Source: JBMYTN01 sp049604415
Lineage (GTDB): Bacteria > Pseudomonadota > Alphaproteobacteria > Rhodospirillales > Rhodospirillaceae
Direction of reading: 5' to 3'
DNA length: 64,000 nt
Assembly (NCBI GenBank): GCA_049604415.1
Contig: JBMYTN010000005.1
Coordinates: 83,512 to 147,511 of the forward strand
Below, piece after piece: positions 17,914 to 27,104 of the stretch. The notes under the pieces are model-generated. The model did not search any database and was not told the DNA's origin. It worked only from the letters and a program-made list of their open reading frames with translations. Both the position numbers and the translations under genes were made by a program. How positions within the stretch are numbered: the first letter of the stretch is position 1; each line of letters opens with the position of its first letter.

Positions 17914-18723
17914 ATGGCAGTAGAAATTCACCCGTCCTCGGTGGTGGATCCCAAAGCGCAGCTCGGCGAAGATGTCGAGATTGGTCCCTTTTGTACCGTC
18001 GGACCGGATGCGGTGTTGGGGGATGGGGTTTCGCTTGTGTCCCATGTGGTGGTTTCCGGGGTGACGAGCCTTGGTGCCAGAACCAAGGTGTTTCCCTTTA
18101 CCAGCCTTGGGACGCAGCCCCAAGATTTGAAGTTCAGGGGCGAGATTACCCGCTTGGAGATTGGCGCGGACAATATGATCCGCGAACATGTGACGATGAA
18201 CCCCGGAACAGAAGGCGGGGGCGGGGTGACGCGGGTCGGCGATCGCTGCCTGTTTATGGTCGCAACCCATGTGGCCCATGATTGCGACATTGGCGACCAC
18301 GTGATCATGGCCAACAACGCAACCTTGGCCGGACATGTGGTGGTCGGGGATTTTGCCGTTCTGGGCGGGTTATGCGCGATCCACCAATTCTGCCGCATTG
18401 GCAAACATGCCATGGTTGGCGGTTGCTCCGGGGTCGAAGGCGATGTCATTCCCTTTGGCTCGGTGATGGGCAATCGCGCTCGGTTGTCCGGGCTTAATCT
18501 GGTTGGATTGAAGCGCCGGGATTTTGACCGCGAAACCATTCATGAAGTGCGCAAGGCCTATCGCCTGCTGTTTGGCGGCGAGGGCACCATGAATGAGCGG
18601 GTCGAAGACGCCACCGAGCTGTTTTCTGACTGCGAACCGGTGATGGACATCATCAATTTCATGCGGGCGGACTCCTCCCGGCAGCTCTGTAAGCCGCGAA
18701 CCGTGGACGATGCCGAGCTCTAA
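17914..18723 (+). CDS. lpxA: UDP-N-acetylglucosamine acyltransferase
   Basis: First enzyme of lipid A synthesis, 269 residues, moving a 3-hydroxyacyl chain from ACP to UDP-GlcNAc. The N-terminal two-thirds is a left-handed beta helix with hexapeptide repeats; MVATHVAHDCDIGDHVIMAN holds the catalytic His region and GGLCAIHQFCRIG follows. The C-terminal helical part contains NLVGLKRRDF. The ATG at 17914 is preceded by CAAGGGGGC. It overlaps lpxI by 14 bases, so lpxA-lpxI-lpxB form one translationally linked unit. Confidence 0.97.
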   Translation: MAVEIHPSSVVDPKAQLGEDVEIGPFCTVGPDAVLGDGVSLVSHVVVSGVTSLGARTKVFPFTSLGTQPQDLKFRGEITRLEIGADNMIREHVTMNPGTEGGGGVTRVGDRCLFMVATHVAHDCDIGDHVIMANNATLAGHVVVGDFAVLGGLCAIHQFCRIGKHAMVGGCSGVEGDVIPFGSVMGNRARLSGLNLVGLKRRDFDRETIHEVRKAYRLLFGGEGTMNERVEDATELFSDCEPVMDIINFMRADSSRQLCKPRTVDDAEL

Positions 18724-19795
18724 GACAGAGAACGGCGGCTTGGACGCGCCTCAGGCCGAAGATCCGGTTTCGATGGGGCAAGACACCCCACAAGACGTCC
18801 TAGGGCCCTCCGCACCCCTGACAGGCCCGGAGGCTGTTCCTCTGGCGATCATTGCCGGGGGCGGGCGCTTGCCCTTGATGCTGGTCGAAGCCTGCCAGAA
18901 AGACCAAACCCCCTTTATTGTCGTCGGCTTGGAAGGCCAGGCCGACCGCAAAGATTATCCTGCCGATTGGCCGCAATTTTGGATCAAGCTGGGCAAGAGC
19001 GGCGAAGCGGCGGAACGGCTGTTCTATGACGGCTATCGGCGCTTGGTGATGGCCGGTTGGGTGAAGCGGCCCAGCCTGACCCATCTCTGGCCCGATTGGC
19101 GCACGGCCAAATTTCTCGCCAAGGTTGGCTACGCCGCCCTCGGGGATGACGATATTCTCTCCGCCATTGTCAAAGAGCTGGAAGCCCATGGCATGGCGGT
19201 GATCAGCCCAGGGGCGCTGCTGCACAGCCTGGCCAGCCCGCCTGGATTGCTGAGCAAGGCCTCTCCGGATGACATGGCCCAGGAAGACTTGCAGCGCGCC
19301 CTCCAGGTTGCTTTGGCCTCTGGACAGATGGATGTGGGGCAGGGTGCCGTGGTTCAGCAAGGCATGGTGTTATGCGTCGAGGCCGTCGAGGGCACAGATG
19401 CCATGCTCGCCCGCGCCGGGGAGCTGAAGCGCAAGGGGCTGGGAGGGGTCTTAGTCAAAGCCGCAAAGCCCGGTCAGGATCGACGGCTGGATATGCCCAC
19501 TTTGGGACCGCGCACGGTGGAAAATGCCCATAAAGCCGGTCTGCGGGGCATCGGTTTTGAAGGTCATGGCGCCATCCTGCTGGATCGGGAGGAGATGATC
19601 CGGCTCTGCGACCGGCATGGCCTCTTTCTCATCGGCCTAGAGGCCCTTGATGCGGCAGTCGGACCCGACGGCGGCATTGGAACGGGTCAGGGGGCCGTGG
19701 GCAAATTGGGACCGGCGGGCAGTCGCACACGACCGATCGCCCCTGACCCCGTTTCTAAGAACGGCTCCGGGTCAAAAGGGGACCCGACCCCATGA
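18710..19795 (+). CDS. lpxI: UDP-2,3-diacylglucosamine pyrophosphatase LpxI
   Basis: LpxI (DUF1009) hydrolyses UDP-2,3-diacylglucosamine to lipid X and replaces LpxH in alphaproteobacteria. The family beginning PLAIIAGGGRLPLMLVEAC lies near residue 43, followed by DDDILSAIVKELE and the C-terminal domain with GTDAMLARAGEL and DMPTLGPRTVE. At 361 residues it is longer than usual (about 270-290): about 40 low-complexity residues at each end are extra, and the true start could be the ATG at 18773. It overlaps both lpxA (14 bases) and lpxB (4 bases, ATGA). Confidence 0.93.
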   Translation: MPSSKTENGGLDAPQAEDPVSMGQDTPQDVLGPSAPLTGPEAVPLAIIAGGGRLPLMLVEACQKDQTPFIVVGLEGQADRKDYPADWPQFWIKLGKSGEAAERLFYDGYRRLVMAGWVKRPSLTHLWPDWRTAKFLAKVGYAALGDDDILSAIVKELEAHGMAVISPGALLHSLASPPGLLSKASPDDMAQEDLQRALQVALASGQMDVGQGAVVQQGMVLCVEAVEGTDAMLARAGELKRKGLGGVLVKAAKPGQDRRLDMPTLGPRTVENAHKAGLRGIGFEGHGAILLDREEMIRLCDRHGLFLIGLEALDAAVGPDGGIGTGQGAVGKLGPAGSRTRPIAPDPVSKNGSGSKGDPTP

Positions 19796-21003
19796 TCGAA
19801 ACCTCCGCTCTGGGTCCGAAGATTTTTTTGATTACTGGCGAACCCTCCGGCGACCAACTCGCGGCCGACCTAATGGCTGGCCTAAAAGCGGAAGCCCGCG
19901 CCAGAGGCCTTGCTGAACCACGCTTTACCGGCGTGGGGGGCGAACGGATGACAGCCCGGGGGCTGGAGCTGATCCTGCCCATGGGGGCCTTTGCGGTGAT
20001 GGGGTTGCTAGAAGTTTTGCCCCGCGCCTTGGCCATTAAACGCCATATCAGGCATTTGGCCGATGAGATCATCCGCCAGAATCCCGATGTCATCGTGACC
20101 GTGGATTCCTGGGGCTTTACCGGGCGGTTAAACGCCCGGCTCAAGGCACTGGGATCAAAGATCCCTCGGGTGCATTATGTCGCCCCCATGGTGTGGGTCT
20201 GGAAGCAAAACCGGGCCCGGGATGTGGCGGCCCGCGTTGACCGACTGCTGACCCTCTGGCCCTTCGAGGCCAAGCATTTCGAACCCCTTGGGTTGGACTG
20301 CGTCCATGTGGGGCATTCTGTGGTCAGCAGCGGGGCTGATCAGGGCAATGGACTGGCCTTTCGTCAGCGCCACAGCATCCCGGAAGACGCTGACCTCCTG
20401 GTGGTGTTGCCCGGCAGTCGGGTTGGCGAGGTCACCCGATTGCTGCCGGTTTTTGGTGCGGTCGTGGCCCAATTGGCGCAGGATCCAGCTCAGAAAAATC
20501 TGCATGTAGCGATCCCGACCCTGGCCCATCTGCGTGACAAGGTCGACGAAGCGACACAGGGCTGGCCTGCGAAAATCCTGCTGCTGGACGGGGAGCAAGA
20601 AAAATATGATGCCTATGCTGCAGCCCGGGGGGCGCTTGCAGCCTCTGGCACCGTGACCTTAGAGCTGGCTTTGGCCGGACTACCCCATGTTATTGCCTAT
20701 CGGCTCAATGCCTTGACCTATATGATCTTCCGGCGATTGAACAAGGCTCCCTTTGTTAATCTGATCAATATATTGCTTGGGCGGGCGGTGGTGCCGGAAC
20801 TGATCCAGGGGGAATGTGCCCCGGAACCGATCGTGACGGCTTTAACCCCCTTGCTGCGCGATCAAACCGCACGAGACGCCCAGCAGGCTGCCTTCGCAGA
20901 GGCCAGCACAAAACTGGCGGGACCGCCAGGGAGCGGAGGAAAGGCTGATCCCGCCCGAACCGCCGCCCAGGCGGTTTGGGAGCTGATCACGCCCAACGGT
21001 TAA
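19792..21003 (+). CDS. lpxB: Lipid-A-disaccharide synthase
   Basis: GT19 glycosyltransferase of 403 residues joining lipid X and UDP-diacylglucosamine into the lipid A disaccharide. ITGEPSGDQLAADLMAGLK opens the N-terminal Rossmann domain; HYVAPMVWVWKQNRA, LPGSRVGEV and ASGTVTLELALAGLPHVIAY are family signatures including the UDP-binding site. It closes the lpxA-lpxI-lpxB unit with an ATGA overlap. The next gene faces it with a 19-base gap and no clear terminator between. Confidence 0.97.
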   Translation: MIETSALGPKIFLITGEPSGDQLAADLMAGLKAEARARGLAEPRFTGVGGERMTARGLELILPMGAFAVMGLLEVLPRALAIKRHIRHLADEIIRQNPDVIVTVDSWGFTGRLNARLKALGSKIPRVHYVAPMVWVWKQNRARDVAARVDRLLTLWPFEAKHFEPLGLDCVHVGHSVVSSGADQGNGLAFRQRHSIPEDADLLVVLPGSRVGEVTRLLPVFGAVVAQLAQDPAQKNLHVAIPTLAHLRDKVDEATQGWPAKILLLDGEQEKYDAYAAARGALAASGTVTLELALAGLPHVIAYRLNALTYMIFRRLNKAPFVNLINILLGRAVVPELIQGECAPEPIVTALTPLLRDQTARDAQQAAFAEASTKLAGPPGSGGKADPARTAAQAVWELITPNG

Positions 21004-21022
21004 CGCGGCCCGCCACGTTCGG

Positions 21023-23977
21023 CTATTCCTCGTCCTCTTCTTCTTTGATGCCCAAGGCGAATGACAGGCCGATCCAACCATCGGCCAGTCCACTGCCATT
21101 GGCTTGGCGGTGGAACCGCAGGTCCTCTACCCCCAAATTATCCAGAGGCAGCTCTTCATTGGCAAAGGCCTCCACCGGCAAGGCGGGTATGGGGAACGTC
21201 ACCGGCTCATTGAGGAAGCTGGCAATGGCCGCGCCGAAGCTTTCCTTATATTTATCCTCGGTTTCCGTCGCTGGCAGCGGAGTGCCGTCCTCGGTGGTCA
21301 GGTTCAAGGAGTCCAGCAATTGGATCCAATATTCCTCTGCCCTAAACAGGGGCAGGCGCGGGCTGTTGGGACCAAAGCCGACCACTTCTTTCAGGCTCAA
21401 CTCAAAACGCCCGCCACAATTCATCTGTCGGCGTTGGCTGGGCACGCAGCCCAGAGGATTGGTCAAATCGATCTGAAAGCCGTCCCGATCCTCGGTCACG
21501 CCGAGGCTGAGCTTGGTGACCAACGCGGCTTCGAAAATGAGCTGGCTTTCGAAATCCTCACTGAAATCGATGATGATTTTAATGTCTCCGACTTCACCAT
21601 AAAGATCCGGTGCGCCGTCATAGTTGGTCACCCGGGGTGGCGCCCCAAGGTCAACAATCAGCTTGGCGTTTTGCATGGCGTTGCGGGCCCCTAGCAAAGC
21701 AGTTCGATCCTCGGGCAGTTGTCCTGCGTCTTCGAGCACATCAAACAGCGGGCGCTCAATGCGCATGCCGCCCGCCAGCCAGTAATGGGCCAAAAACTCG
21801 TTGATATAGCTGTGATGCACCAACAGCGCATTGTCTTGCAGCCCGGCACCGAACCAACGCCGAATGTTCGGGGTTTGGACTCGGGGCACCCGTTGATCCG
21901 TAAAGGTGCCTTCCTCAATCAGATAGCCATAGACGCCCGGCGGGATCTGACCGTCAATATGTTTGGCGTTTGGAGAGACCTGGATGTGGAAGTCTCCGTT
22001 CTTTTGCCGGAATTCATTAAGCAGAAGGTCGAAAACCAGCTTGGGCGCTTCAGCGTCCGTCAGGCTCGGCGTGTCATACTCAAAGTCCATCACCCGCTCA
22101 CCGTCATTTAAGTAAAGACCGACAGCATCGGGTTCTGCTTGTGGGTTTTGCGGGGATGTCAAAAACGGCCGTTCCGGATTGCAGGTCAAACCGGTGATCG
22201 GATCCCGCTCGCCGCAGCCTGCCAACTCCAACAGGGCGGAGCGAATGGTGGATTCGACCTCTTCAACGATTTTTGTTCTGAACTGGCTGTTGATTTCCCC
22301 ATTGTTGTCAAGGCCATTGCGAACTCGCAATGACTGCTGCATCCGGATATCGCTTTGATGCAACAGCAGATGCCAACCGCCGGTCACCGAGGTGCTGACG
22401 GGGATGATCGCCGTGACATCGCCGCTGATATTGACGCTGAAGCGCCCAGTGAAGACGCCTTGGGTGAGACAGAGCAGGGGTTCCCAAAAAATACCATCGC
22501 ATTTCATCGTCGCGCGGCCGCCAATGGGGACCGTCACATGCAGGTCTATCCGATCATTCCGGCTGAAAGCGGACAGCGAGATCTCGCCAGGCGTGATCGA
22601 GCCGCGGACCTCAAAATCCGGAACAAACAAATTGCCAATGCCATCACCAATGCTGGAATCGATATCCTCACTGATGTCGACAGGATCGAGACCGGAGAAC
22701 AGATTGTTTTCGCTCAGCAATTCCGGAGCGACCTTTAGGATTTCATCGACACTGTCGATGCCCGGCTCCTGATTGCGGATAAAATCGCGCCCCAACATCA
22801 AACGAACTTCGTCCCGACCCATGAACAGCTGTTGGTCTGCCCGGGTTTTGAGGCCCAGGAAGCGACGCCCGACATAGAGGCTCTCCATGGCCCGGCCTTC
22901 CTTGCCATCGCGGTCAATGGCTGTGACCTGCAGAATTTGCAGGCCCGCGACGGAGGGCAGATCAGCAAAGAAACGCACCTCGCCAGGATTTTCGCCGGGC
23001 AGCAGGCGCGCATTCTCACTCCAATGGCCATTGCTGACCCGAACGGTCCGGATGCCGGAGCCGCTGTCAAAGGCCGTGCCCCGGATCGGCAACAGCCGAC
23101 GGTTCCACACCATCTGGTGATCACGGTTTGGTGTGGTGATTTCGGCGGTGGGCGGATAGTGGTCGGCCACCACCCGGAAGGTTTTCGCCTCGCAATTTGC
23201 CGTCCCTTGCCCGGCGGACTGGACCATGATTGCGGTATAGGTGCCGGCTCGGGTTGGCGTGATCCGTTTGATGACGCCATCCTCGGCTGTCCAGGCTTCG
23301 CTTTGCCGGTTGCGGAACTGGGGACTGGCATTGGTTCCACCCTGATAGCAGCCGACCCGACCTTGGCGCAGCACCAATTGGGTTGTGGACGGACGGATCA
23401 GAGCGCCAACGCGATTGGCCCGCTCATAGGCCCGCATCTGGATCTGGATGACCTCATTGACCTCAAAGGCGGCCTGTTCCTGGCCGGTGCGCACAGAGGT
23501 CAGGGTGTTTCGAATCCCGGCTATGCTTGGTGTGCGGGCAACAATGGTTGTTGTCTTATTGCGGGTTGGGGTTAAGAGCGGTCCGCCTTGGACCCGGCAG
23601 CGAAAGGTATAGTGACCGTTTCGGGTCAGGGTGCCTTGCGCCTTGGCCCCGGTGATCGCGCCGTCAAACCCATTGCGGGGTTGGTGGTCAATTTCCAGCA
23701 CCAAGCGGGGCTGAGGGCCGCCTAGGATCGGGCTGCCGCGCAAGCGCACGGTGTTGCCAAGAATGTCTGTGGCCCGACATACGATCTGGACCTCTGTTCC
23801 CGTCGCCGTATTGCTTAGATCCTCGGTCCCGCTGACATGGGGTTGGATGGTGGCGAAGGTCTGGGCCACTGCCGGGGCAGGGGACAGGCCAGCAAACAGG
23901 GCGATTCCCATGAAGCCGGACAGAATGAAGCCGTGAGGCGTCTTGGTGGTGGACGCTTGTGTGATGAACCGGACCAT
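21023..23977 (-). CDS. Large exported protein, unknown function, C-terminal half BPI/TULIP-like (tentative)
   Basis: A 984-residue protein I do not recognise as a named family. A signal peptide (about 14-38, ending PAVAQ) exports it. Residues about 40-340 are beta-rich with paired cysteines and look like two or three Ig-like domains. From about 450 on, long amphipathic strands alternate with helices; HHSYINEFLAHYWLAGGM near residue 725, after a segment FHIQVSPNAKHIDG, resembles the signature of BPI/LBP-type lipid-binding (TULIP) domains in bacterial proteins. The tail ends in an acidic run EEEDEE. The ATG at 23977 is preferred over a GTG six codons earlier because AGGGGGA precedes it. It lies alone between lpxB and gltA; a lipid or LPS-binding role is only a guess. 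Confidence 0.6.
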   Translation of the reverse strand: MVRFITQASTTKTPHGFILSGFMGIALFAGLSPAPAVAQTFATIQPHVSGTEDLSNTATGTEVQIVCRATDILGNTVRLRGSPILGGPQPRLVLEIDHQPRNGFDGAITGAKAQGTLTRNGHYTFRCRVQGGPLLTPTRNKTTTIVARTPSIAGIRNTLTSVRTGQEQAAFEVNEVIQIQMRAYERANRVGALIRPSTTQLVLRQGRVGCYQGGTNASPQFRNRQSEAWTAEDGVIKRITPTRAGTYTAIMVQSAGQGTANCEAKTFRVVADHYPPTAEITTPNRDHQMVWNRRLLPIRGTAFDSGSGIRTVRVSNGHWSENARLLPGENPGEVRFFADLPSVAGLQILQVTAIDRDGKEGRAMESLYVGRRFLGLKTRADQQLFMGRDEVRLMLGRDFIRNQEPGIDSVDEILKVAPELLSENNLFSGLDPVDISEDIDSSIGDGIGNLFVPDFEVRGSITPGEISLSAFSRNDRIDLHVTVPIGGRATMKCDGIFWEPLLCLTQGVFTGRFSVNISGDVTAIIPVSTSVTGGWHLLLHQSDIRMQQSLRVRNGLDNNGEINSQFRTKIVEEVESTIRSALLELAGCGERDPITGLTCNPERPFLTSPQNPQAEPDAVGLYLNDGERVMDFEYDTPSLTDAEAPKLVFDLLLNEFRQKNGDFHIQVSPNAKHIDGQIPPGVYGYLIEEGTFTDQRVPRVQTPNIRRWFGAGLQDNALLVHHSYINEFLAHYWLAGGMRIERPLFDVLEDAGQLPEDRTALLGARNAMQNAKLIVDLGAPPRVTNYDGAPDLYGEVGDIKIIIDFSEDFESQLIFEAALVTKLSLGVTEDRDGFQIDLTNPLGCVPSQRRQMNCGGRFELSLKEVVGFGPNSPRLPLFRAEEYWIQLLDSLNLTTEDGTPLPATETEDKYKESFGAAIASFLNEPVTFPIPALPVEAFANEELPLDNLGVEDLRFHRQANGSGLADGWIGLSFALGIKEEEDEE

Positions 23978-24099
23978 GGCTGTTTCCCCCTGCACTCAAA
24001 AAAAGCGACGTGCAGAAAGAATGCAGAACAGATAGAAAAATACAACCTAAGAAAATTTAAAACTATTTACCCGATATTTAAGTGTGTCTCCGGATAAAA

Positions 24100-24131
24100 A
24101 AAGCCCGACCGAGGGGGCTCGGTCGGGCTTT
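24100..24131 (-). terminator. Rho-independent terminator of gltA
   Basis: A 14-bp perfect stem (AAAGCCCGACCGAG with CTCGGTCGGGCTTT) read on the minus strand is followed by a run of T residues (plus-strand A-run 24096-24102). It ends the gltA transcript. Confidence 0.93.
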
Positions 24132-24161
24132 CATCTGAGGGCCTCCGAAAAGGCCTTCGGA

Positions 24162-25463
24162 TTAGCGCTTGTCGAGCGGAATGAATTCCCGGGTTTCGTA
24201 ACCGGTGAACAGCTGACGCGGGCGACCGATTTTCTGTTGCGGATCTTCGATCATTTCCCGCCATTGGCTGATCCAGCCCACGGTGCGGGCCAGGGCAAAC
24301 AAGCAGGTGAACATGGACACCGGAATGCCCATGGCCTTCAGGATGATGCCGGAATAGAAGTCCACATTCGGATAGAGCTTCTTCTCTTTGAAGTAAGGAT
24401 CTTCCAGAGCGTATTTCTCCAGCTGCATGGCAATATCCAGCAGCGGCTCGTCGGTGATGCCCAAGGTGTCGAGCACCTCGTGGCAGGTTTGGGACATGAT
24501 CTTGGCGCGCGGGTCGTAGTTCTTATAGACCCGGTGACCAAAGCCCATCAGACGGAACGGATCGTCTTTGTCCTTCGCCTTGGCGACATATTCATCAACG
24601 CGGTCCGCAGTGCCGATCTCGTTGAGCATTTTCAGCACGGCTTCGTTGGCACCGCCATGGGCCGGACCCCACAGGGAGGCAATCCCAGCAGCGATACAGG
24701 CAAACGGGTTGGCCCCGGAGGAACCGGACAGACGCACCGTGGAGGTCGAGGCGTTTTGTTCATGGTCGGCATGCAGGATCAGGATCCGATCCATCGCCTT
24801 GGCCAGCACCGGATCGACCACATAATCTTCACAGGGGGTGGCGAACATCATGTGCAGGAAGTTCTCGGCATAGCCCAGATCGTTCCGCGGATAGATGAAG
24901 GGCTGACCGATGGAATACTTATAGGCCCAGGCCGCAATGGTCGGCATCTTGGCGATCAAGCGATGCTGGGCGACCATCCGCTGATGCGGATCAGAAATGT
25001 CGGTGCTGTCATGGTAGAAGGCAGACAGGGCGCCGACCACACCGCACATGATGGCCATCGGGTGCGCATCGCGACGGAAGCCCTCATAGAACTTCGAGAT
25101 CTGTTGATGCAGCATGGTGTGGTGGGTGATGGTCTTGGCGAAATCCGTGTTTTGCTCGGCGGTCGGCAGTTCCCCGCGCAGCAGCAGATAAGCGACTTCC
25201 AGGAAGTCACAGTTCACGGCCAAGTCGTCGATCGGATAGCCACGGTGCAACAGGACACCGACATCACCATCAATATAGGTGATGGTGGATTCACAGCTCC
25301 CCGTGGAGGTGAAGCCCGGATCGTAGGTGAACATACCGGTTTCAGCGTAGAATTTACGGATATCAACCACGTCGGGGCCCATGCTCCCGCTCATGATCGG
25401 ATATTCGTAGGATTTGCCGTCCCGGTTATCGGTCACGGTCACCGTTTTCTTCGTCTCGGTCAT
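24162..25463 (-). CDS. gltA: Citrate synthase
   Basis: Type II citrate synthase, 433 residues, condensing acetyl-CoA and oxaloacetate at the entry of the TCA cycle. Catalytic segments are LHADHEQNASTSTVR, GPAHGGANEAV and MGFGHRVYKNYDPRA, and the C-terminal IGRPRQLFTGYETREFIP. The ATG at 25463 (MTETKKTVTV) with GGGGGAT upstream gives the standard N-terminus; longer in-frame extensions are not family-like. The NADH-sensitive type II form fits a Gram-negative host. It is a single-gene unit between the exported protein and gltX, with a strong terminator. Confidence 0.97.
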   Translation of the reverse strand: MTETKKTVTVTDNRDGKSYEYPIMSGSMGPDVVDIRKFYAETGMFTYDPGFTSTGSCESTITYIDGDVGVLLHRGYPIDDLAVNCDFLEVAYLLLRGELPTAEQNTDFAKTITHHTMLHQQISKFYEGFRRDAHPMAIMCGVVGALSAFYHDSTDISDPHQRMVAQHRLIAKMPTIAAWAYKYSIGQPFIYPRNDLGYAENFLHMMFATPCEDYVVDPVLAKAMDRILILHADHEQNASTSTVRLSGSSGANPFACIAAGIASLWGPAHGGANEAVLKMLNEIGTADRVDEYVAKAKDKDDPFRLMGFGHRVYKNYDPRAKIMSQTCHEVLDTLGITDEPLLDIAMQLEKYALEDPYFKEKKLYPNVDFYSGIILKAMGIPVSMFTCLFALARTVGWISQWREMIEDPQQKIGRPRQLFTGYETREFIPLDKR

Positions 25464-25643
25464 AGGCTCGATCCCCCATGTCTTGAGTGAATTTAACGCG
25501 ATCTTGGCGTGCAGGGCGCACGCGAGCACAGACTGTTCAAAGATCCTTAAATGGGCGGCAACCCCGGGGCCATGGCAGATGTCATGACCCATATTCGGGA
25601 ACCGGCCTCCCCTTGCCGGATCGCTCCGCTTCGGATCCTTTCC

Positions 25644-27041
25644 TTACAGTACGTCGGCGATGCGCCCCAGGGTTTCCTCCCGCCCAAGGATCTCCATCAC
25701 CTCAAAGATCGGCGGCGAAACCTTGGACCCGGTCAAAGCCGCACGAATAGGCTGGGCGACCTTCCCAAGCTTTAGGTCCAACTCCTCGGACAGATCGCGG
25801 GCGAGCGCTTCCAAAGACTCCCGGGACCAAAGGTCCAATGCCTGGCTGCGATCGCGGAAAACGCCTAGCACGCGGCGCCCGTCGTCGTCGAGTGCCTTAA
25901 CCGCGACGTCTGCCATCGTGATCGGGCGTGTTTTCACGTAAAACTTAGATAAATCAACCAATTCTGGGATTGTCTTCACCCGTTCTTTCATGCCGGGCAT
26001 TCCGTCCGAAAGTCTTTTTCGACCGGTTTCATCAAGGCTCAGATCCGCTTCCTGGGCGAGTCGGTCCATCGCTAAGGAAACCAAACGCCCATCATCGGCC
26101 TGGCGCATGTAATGGGCGTTCAGCGCGGTCAGCTTTTTCAGGTCAAATCGGGCCGGGGATTTGCCCACGCCAGCGACATCAAACCAGGCAATGGCTTGCT
26201 CATCGGAAAAGATTTCATCATCGCCATGGGACCAACCCAAACGGGCGAGATAATTGCGCATGGCTTCGGGCAGGAAGCCCAAATCCCGATAGGCTTCTGC
26301 GCCCAAAGCCCCATGCCGCTTGGACAGCTTGGCCCCATCGGGGCCGTGGATCAGGGGGATATGGCCAAAGGCCGGGACGTCCCACTCCAAGGCCCGGTAG
26401 AGTTGGGTCTGGCGAAACGCATTGGTCAGGTGATCATCGCCACGAATGACATGGGTGACGCCCATATCATGGTCATCCACCACCACGGAGAGCATATAAG
26501 TTGGGCTGCCATCGGCGCGCAACAGGATCATATCATCCAGCTGGGCATTCGCCACGGTCACCTTGCCTTGGACCAGATCGTCGATAACGGTTTCGCCCTC
26601 TTGCGGGGCTTTCAGACGGATCACCGGATCCACCCCCGCCGGGGCTTCGGACGGATCCCGATCCCGCCACCGGCCATCATAACGGGTTGGCTTGCCCGCA
26701 GCCCGCTGCGCTGCCCGCATCTCATCAAGTTCTTCCTTGGAGGCATAGCAGCGATAGGCCAGACCGGCCTGCAGCAGCTGATCGACGGCTTCGTGATGGC
26801 GGTCGGCCCGAGTGGATTGGAACACCACCTCGCCATCCCAATCGAGCCCCAGCCATTTTAACCCGTCGAAAATGGCCTCCACGGCGGCTTCGGTGGAGCG
26901 TTCTCGGTCCGTATCTTCGATCCGCAGCAGGAATGTGCCGCCCATATGCTTGGCAAACAGCCGATTGAACAGGGCGGTGCGGGCACCACCAATATGCAGG
27001 AAACCGGTGGGCGAAGGCGCGAAGCGTGTAACAACACTCAT
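25644..27041 (-). CDS. gltX: Glutamate--tRNA ligase
   Basis: Class I aminoacyl-tRNA synthetase of 465 residues charging tRNA-Glu (and, in many alphaproteobacteria, tRNA-Gln). FAPSPTGFLHIGGARTALFN contains the HIGH-type motif and KLSKRHG is the KMSKS-type loop. The ATG at 27041 gives the usual start MSVVTRFAPSPTG. The C-terminal anticodon-binding helical region is present to full length. It is divergent from comEC with a 63-base gap that must carry both promoters. Confidence 0.97.
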   Translation of the reverse strand: MSVVTRFAPSPTGFLHIGGARTALFNRLFAKHMGGTFLLRIEDTDRERSTEAAVEAIFDGLKWLGLDWDGEVVFQSTRADRHHEAVDQLLQAGLAYRCYASKEELDEMRAAQRAAGKPTRYDGRWRDRDPSEAPAGVDPVIRLKAPQEGETVIDDLVQGKVTVANAQLDDMILLRADGSPTYMLSVVVDDHDMGVTHVIRGDDHLTNAFRQTQLYRALEWDVPAFGHIPLIHGPDGAKLSKRHGALGAEAYRDLGFLPEAMRNYLARLGWSHGDDEIFSDEQAIAWFDVAGVGKSPARFDLKKLTALNAHYMRQADDGRLVSLAMDRLAQEADLSLDETGRKRLSDGMPGMKERVKTIPELVDLSKFYVKTRPITMADVAVKALDDDGRRVLGVFRDRSQALDLWSRESLEALARDLSEELDLKLGKVAQPIRAALTGSKVSPPIFEVMEILGREETLGRIADVL

Positions 27042-27104
27042 GGAGAACCTATGGTGGGATGGAGCGCAACAAAGTAGAGTGATCCCGTTCTGGCTGAACC
27101 GCCT

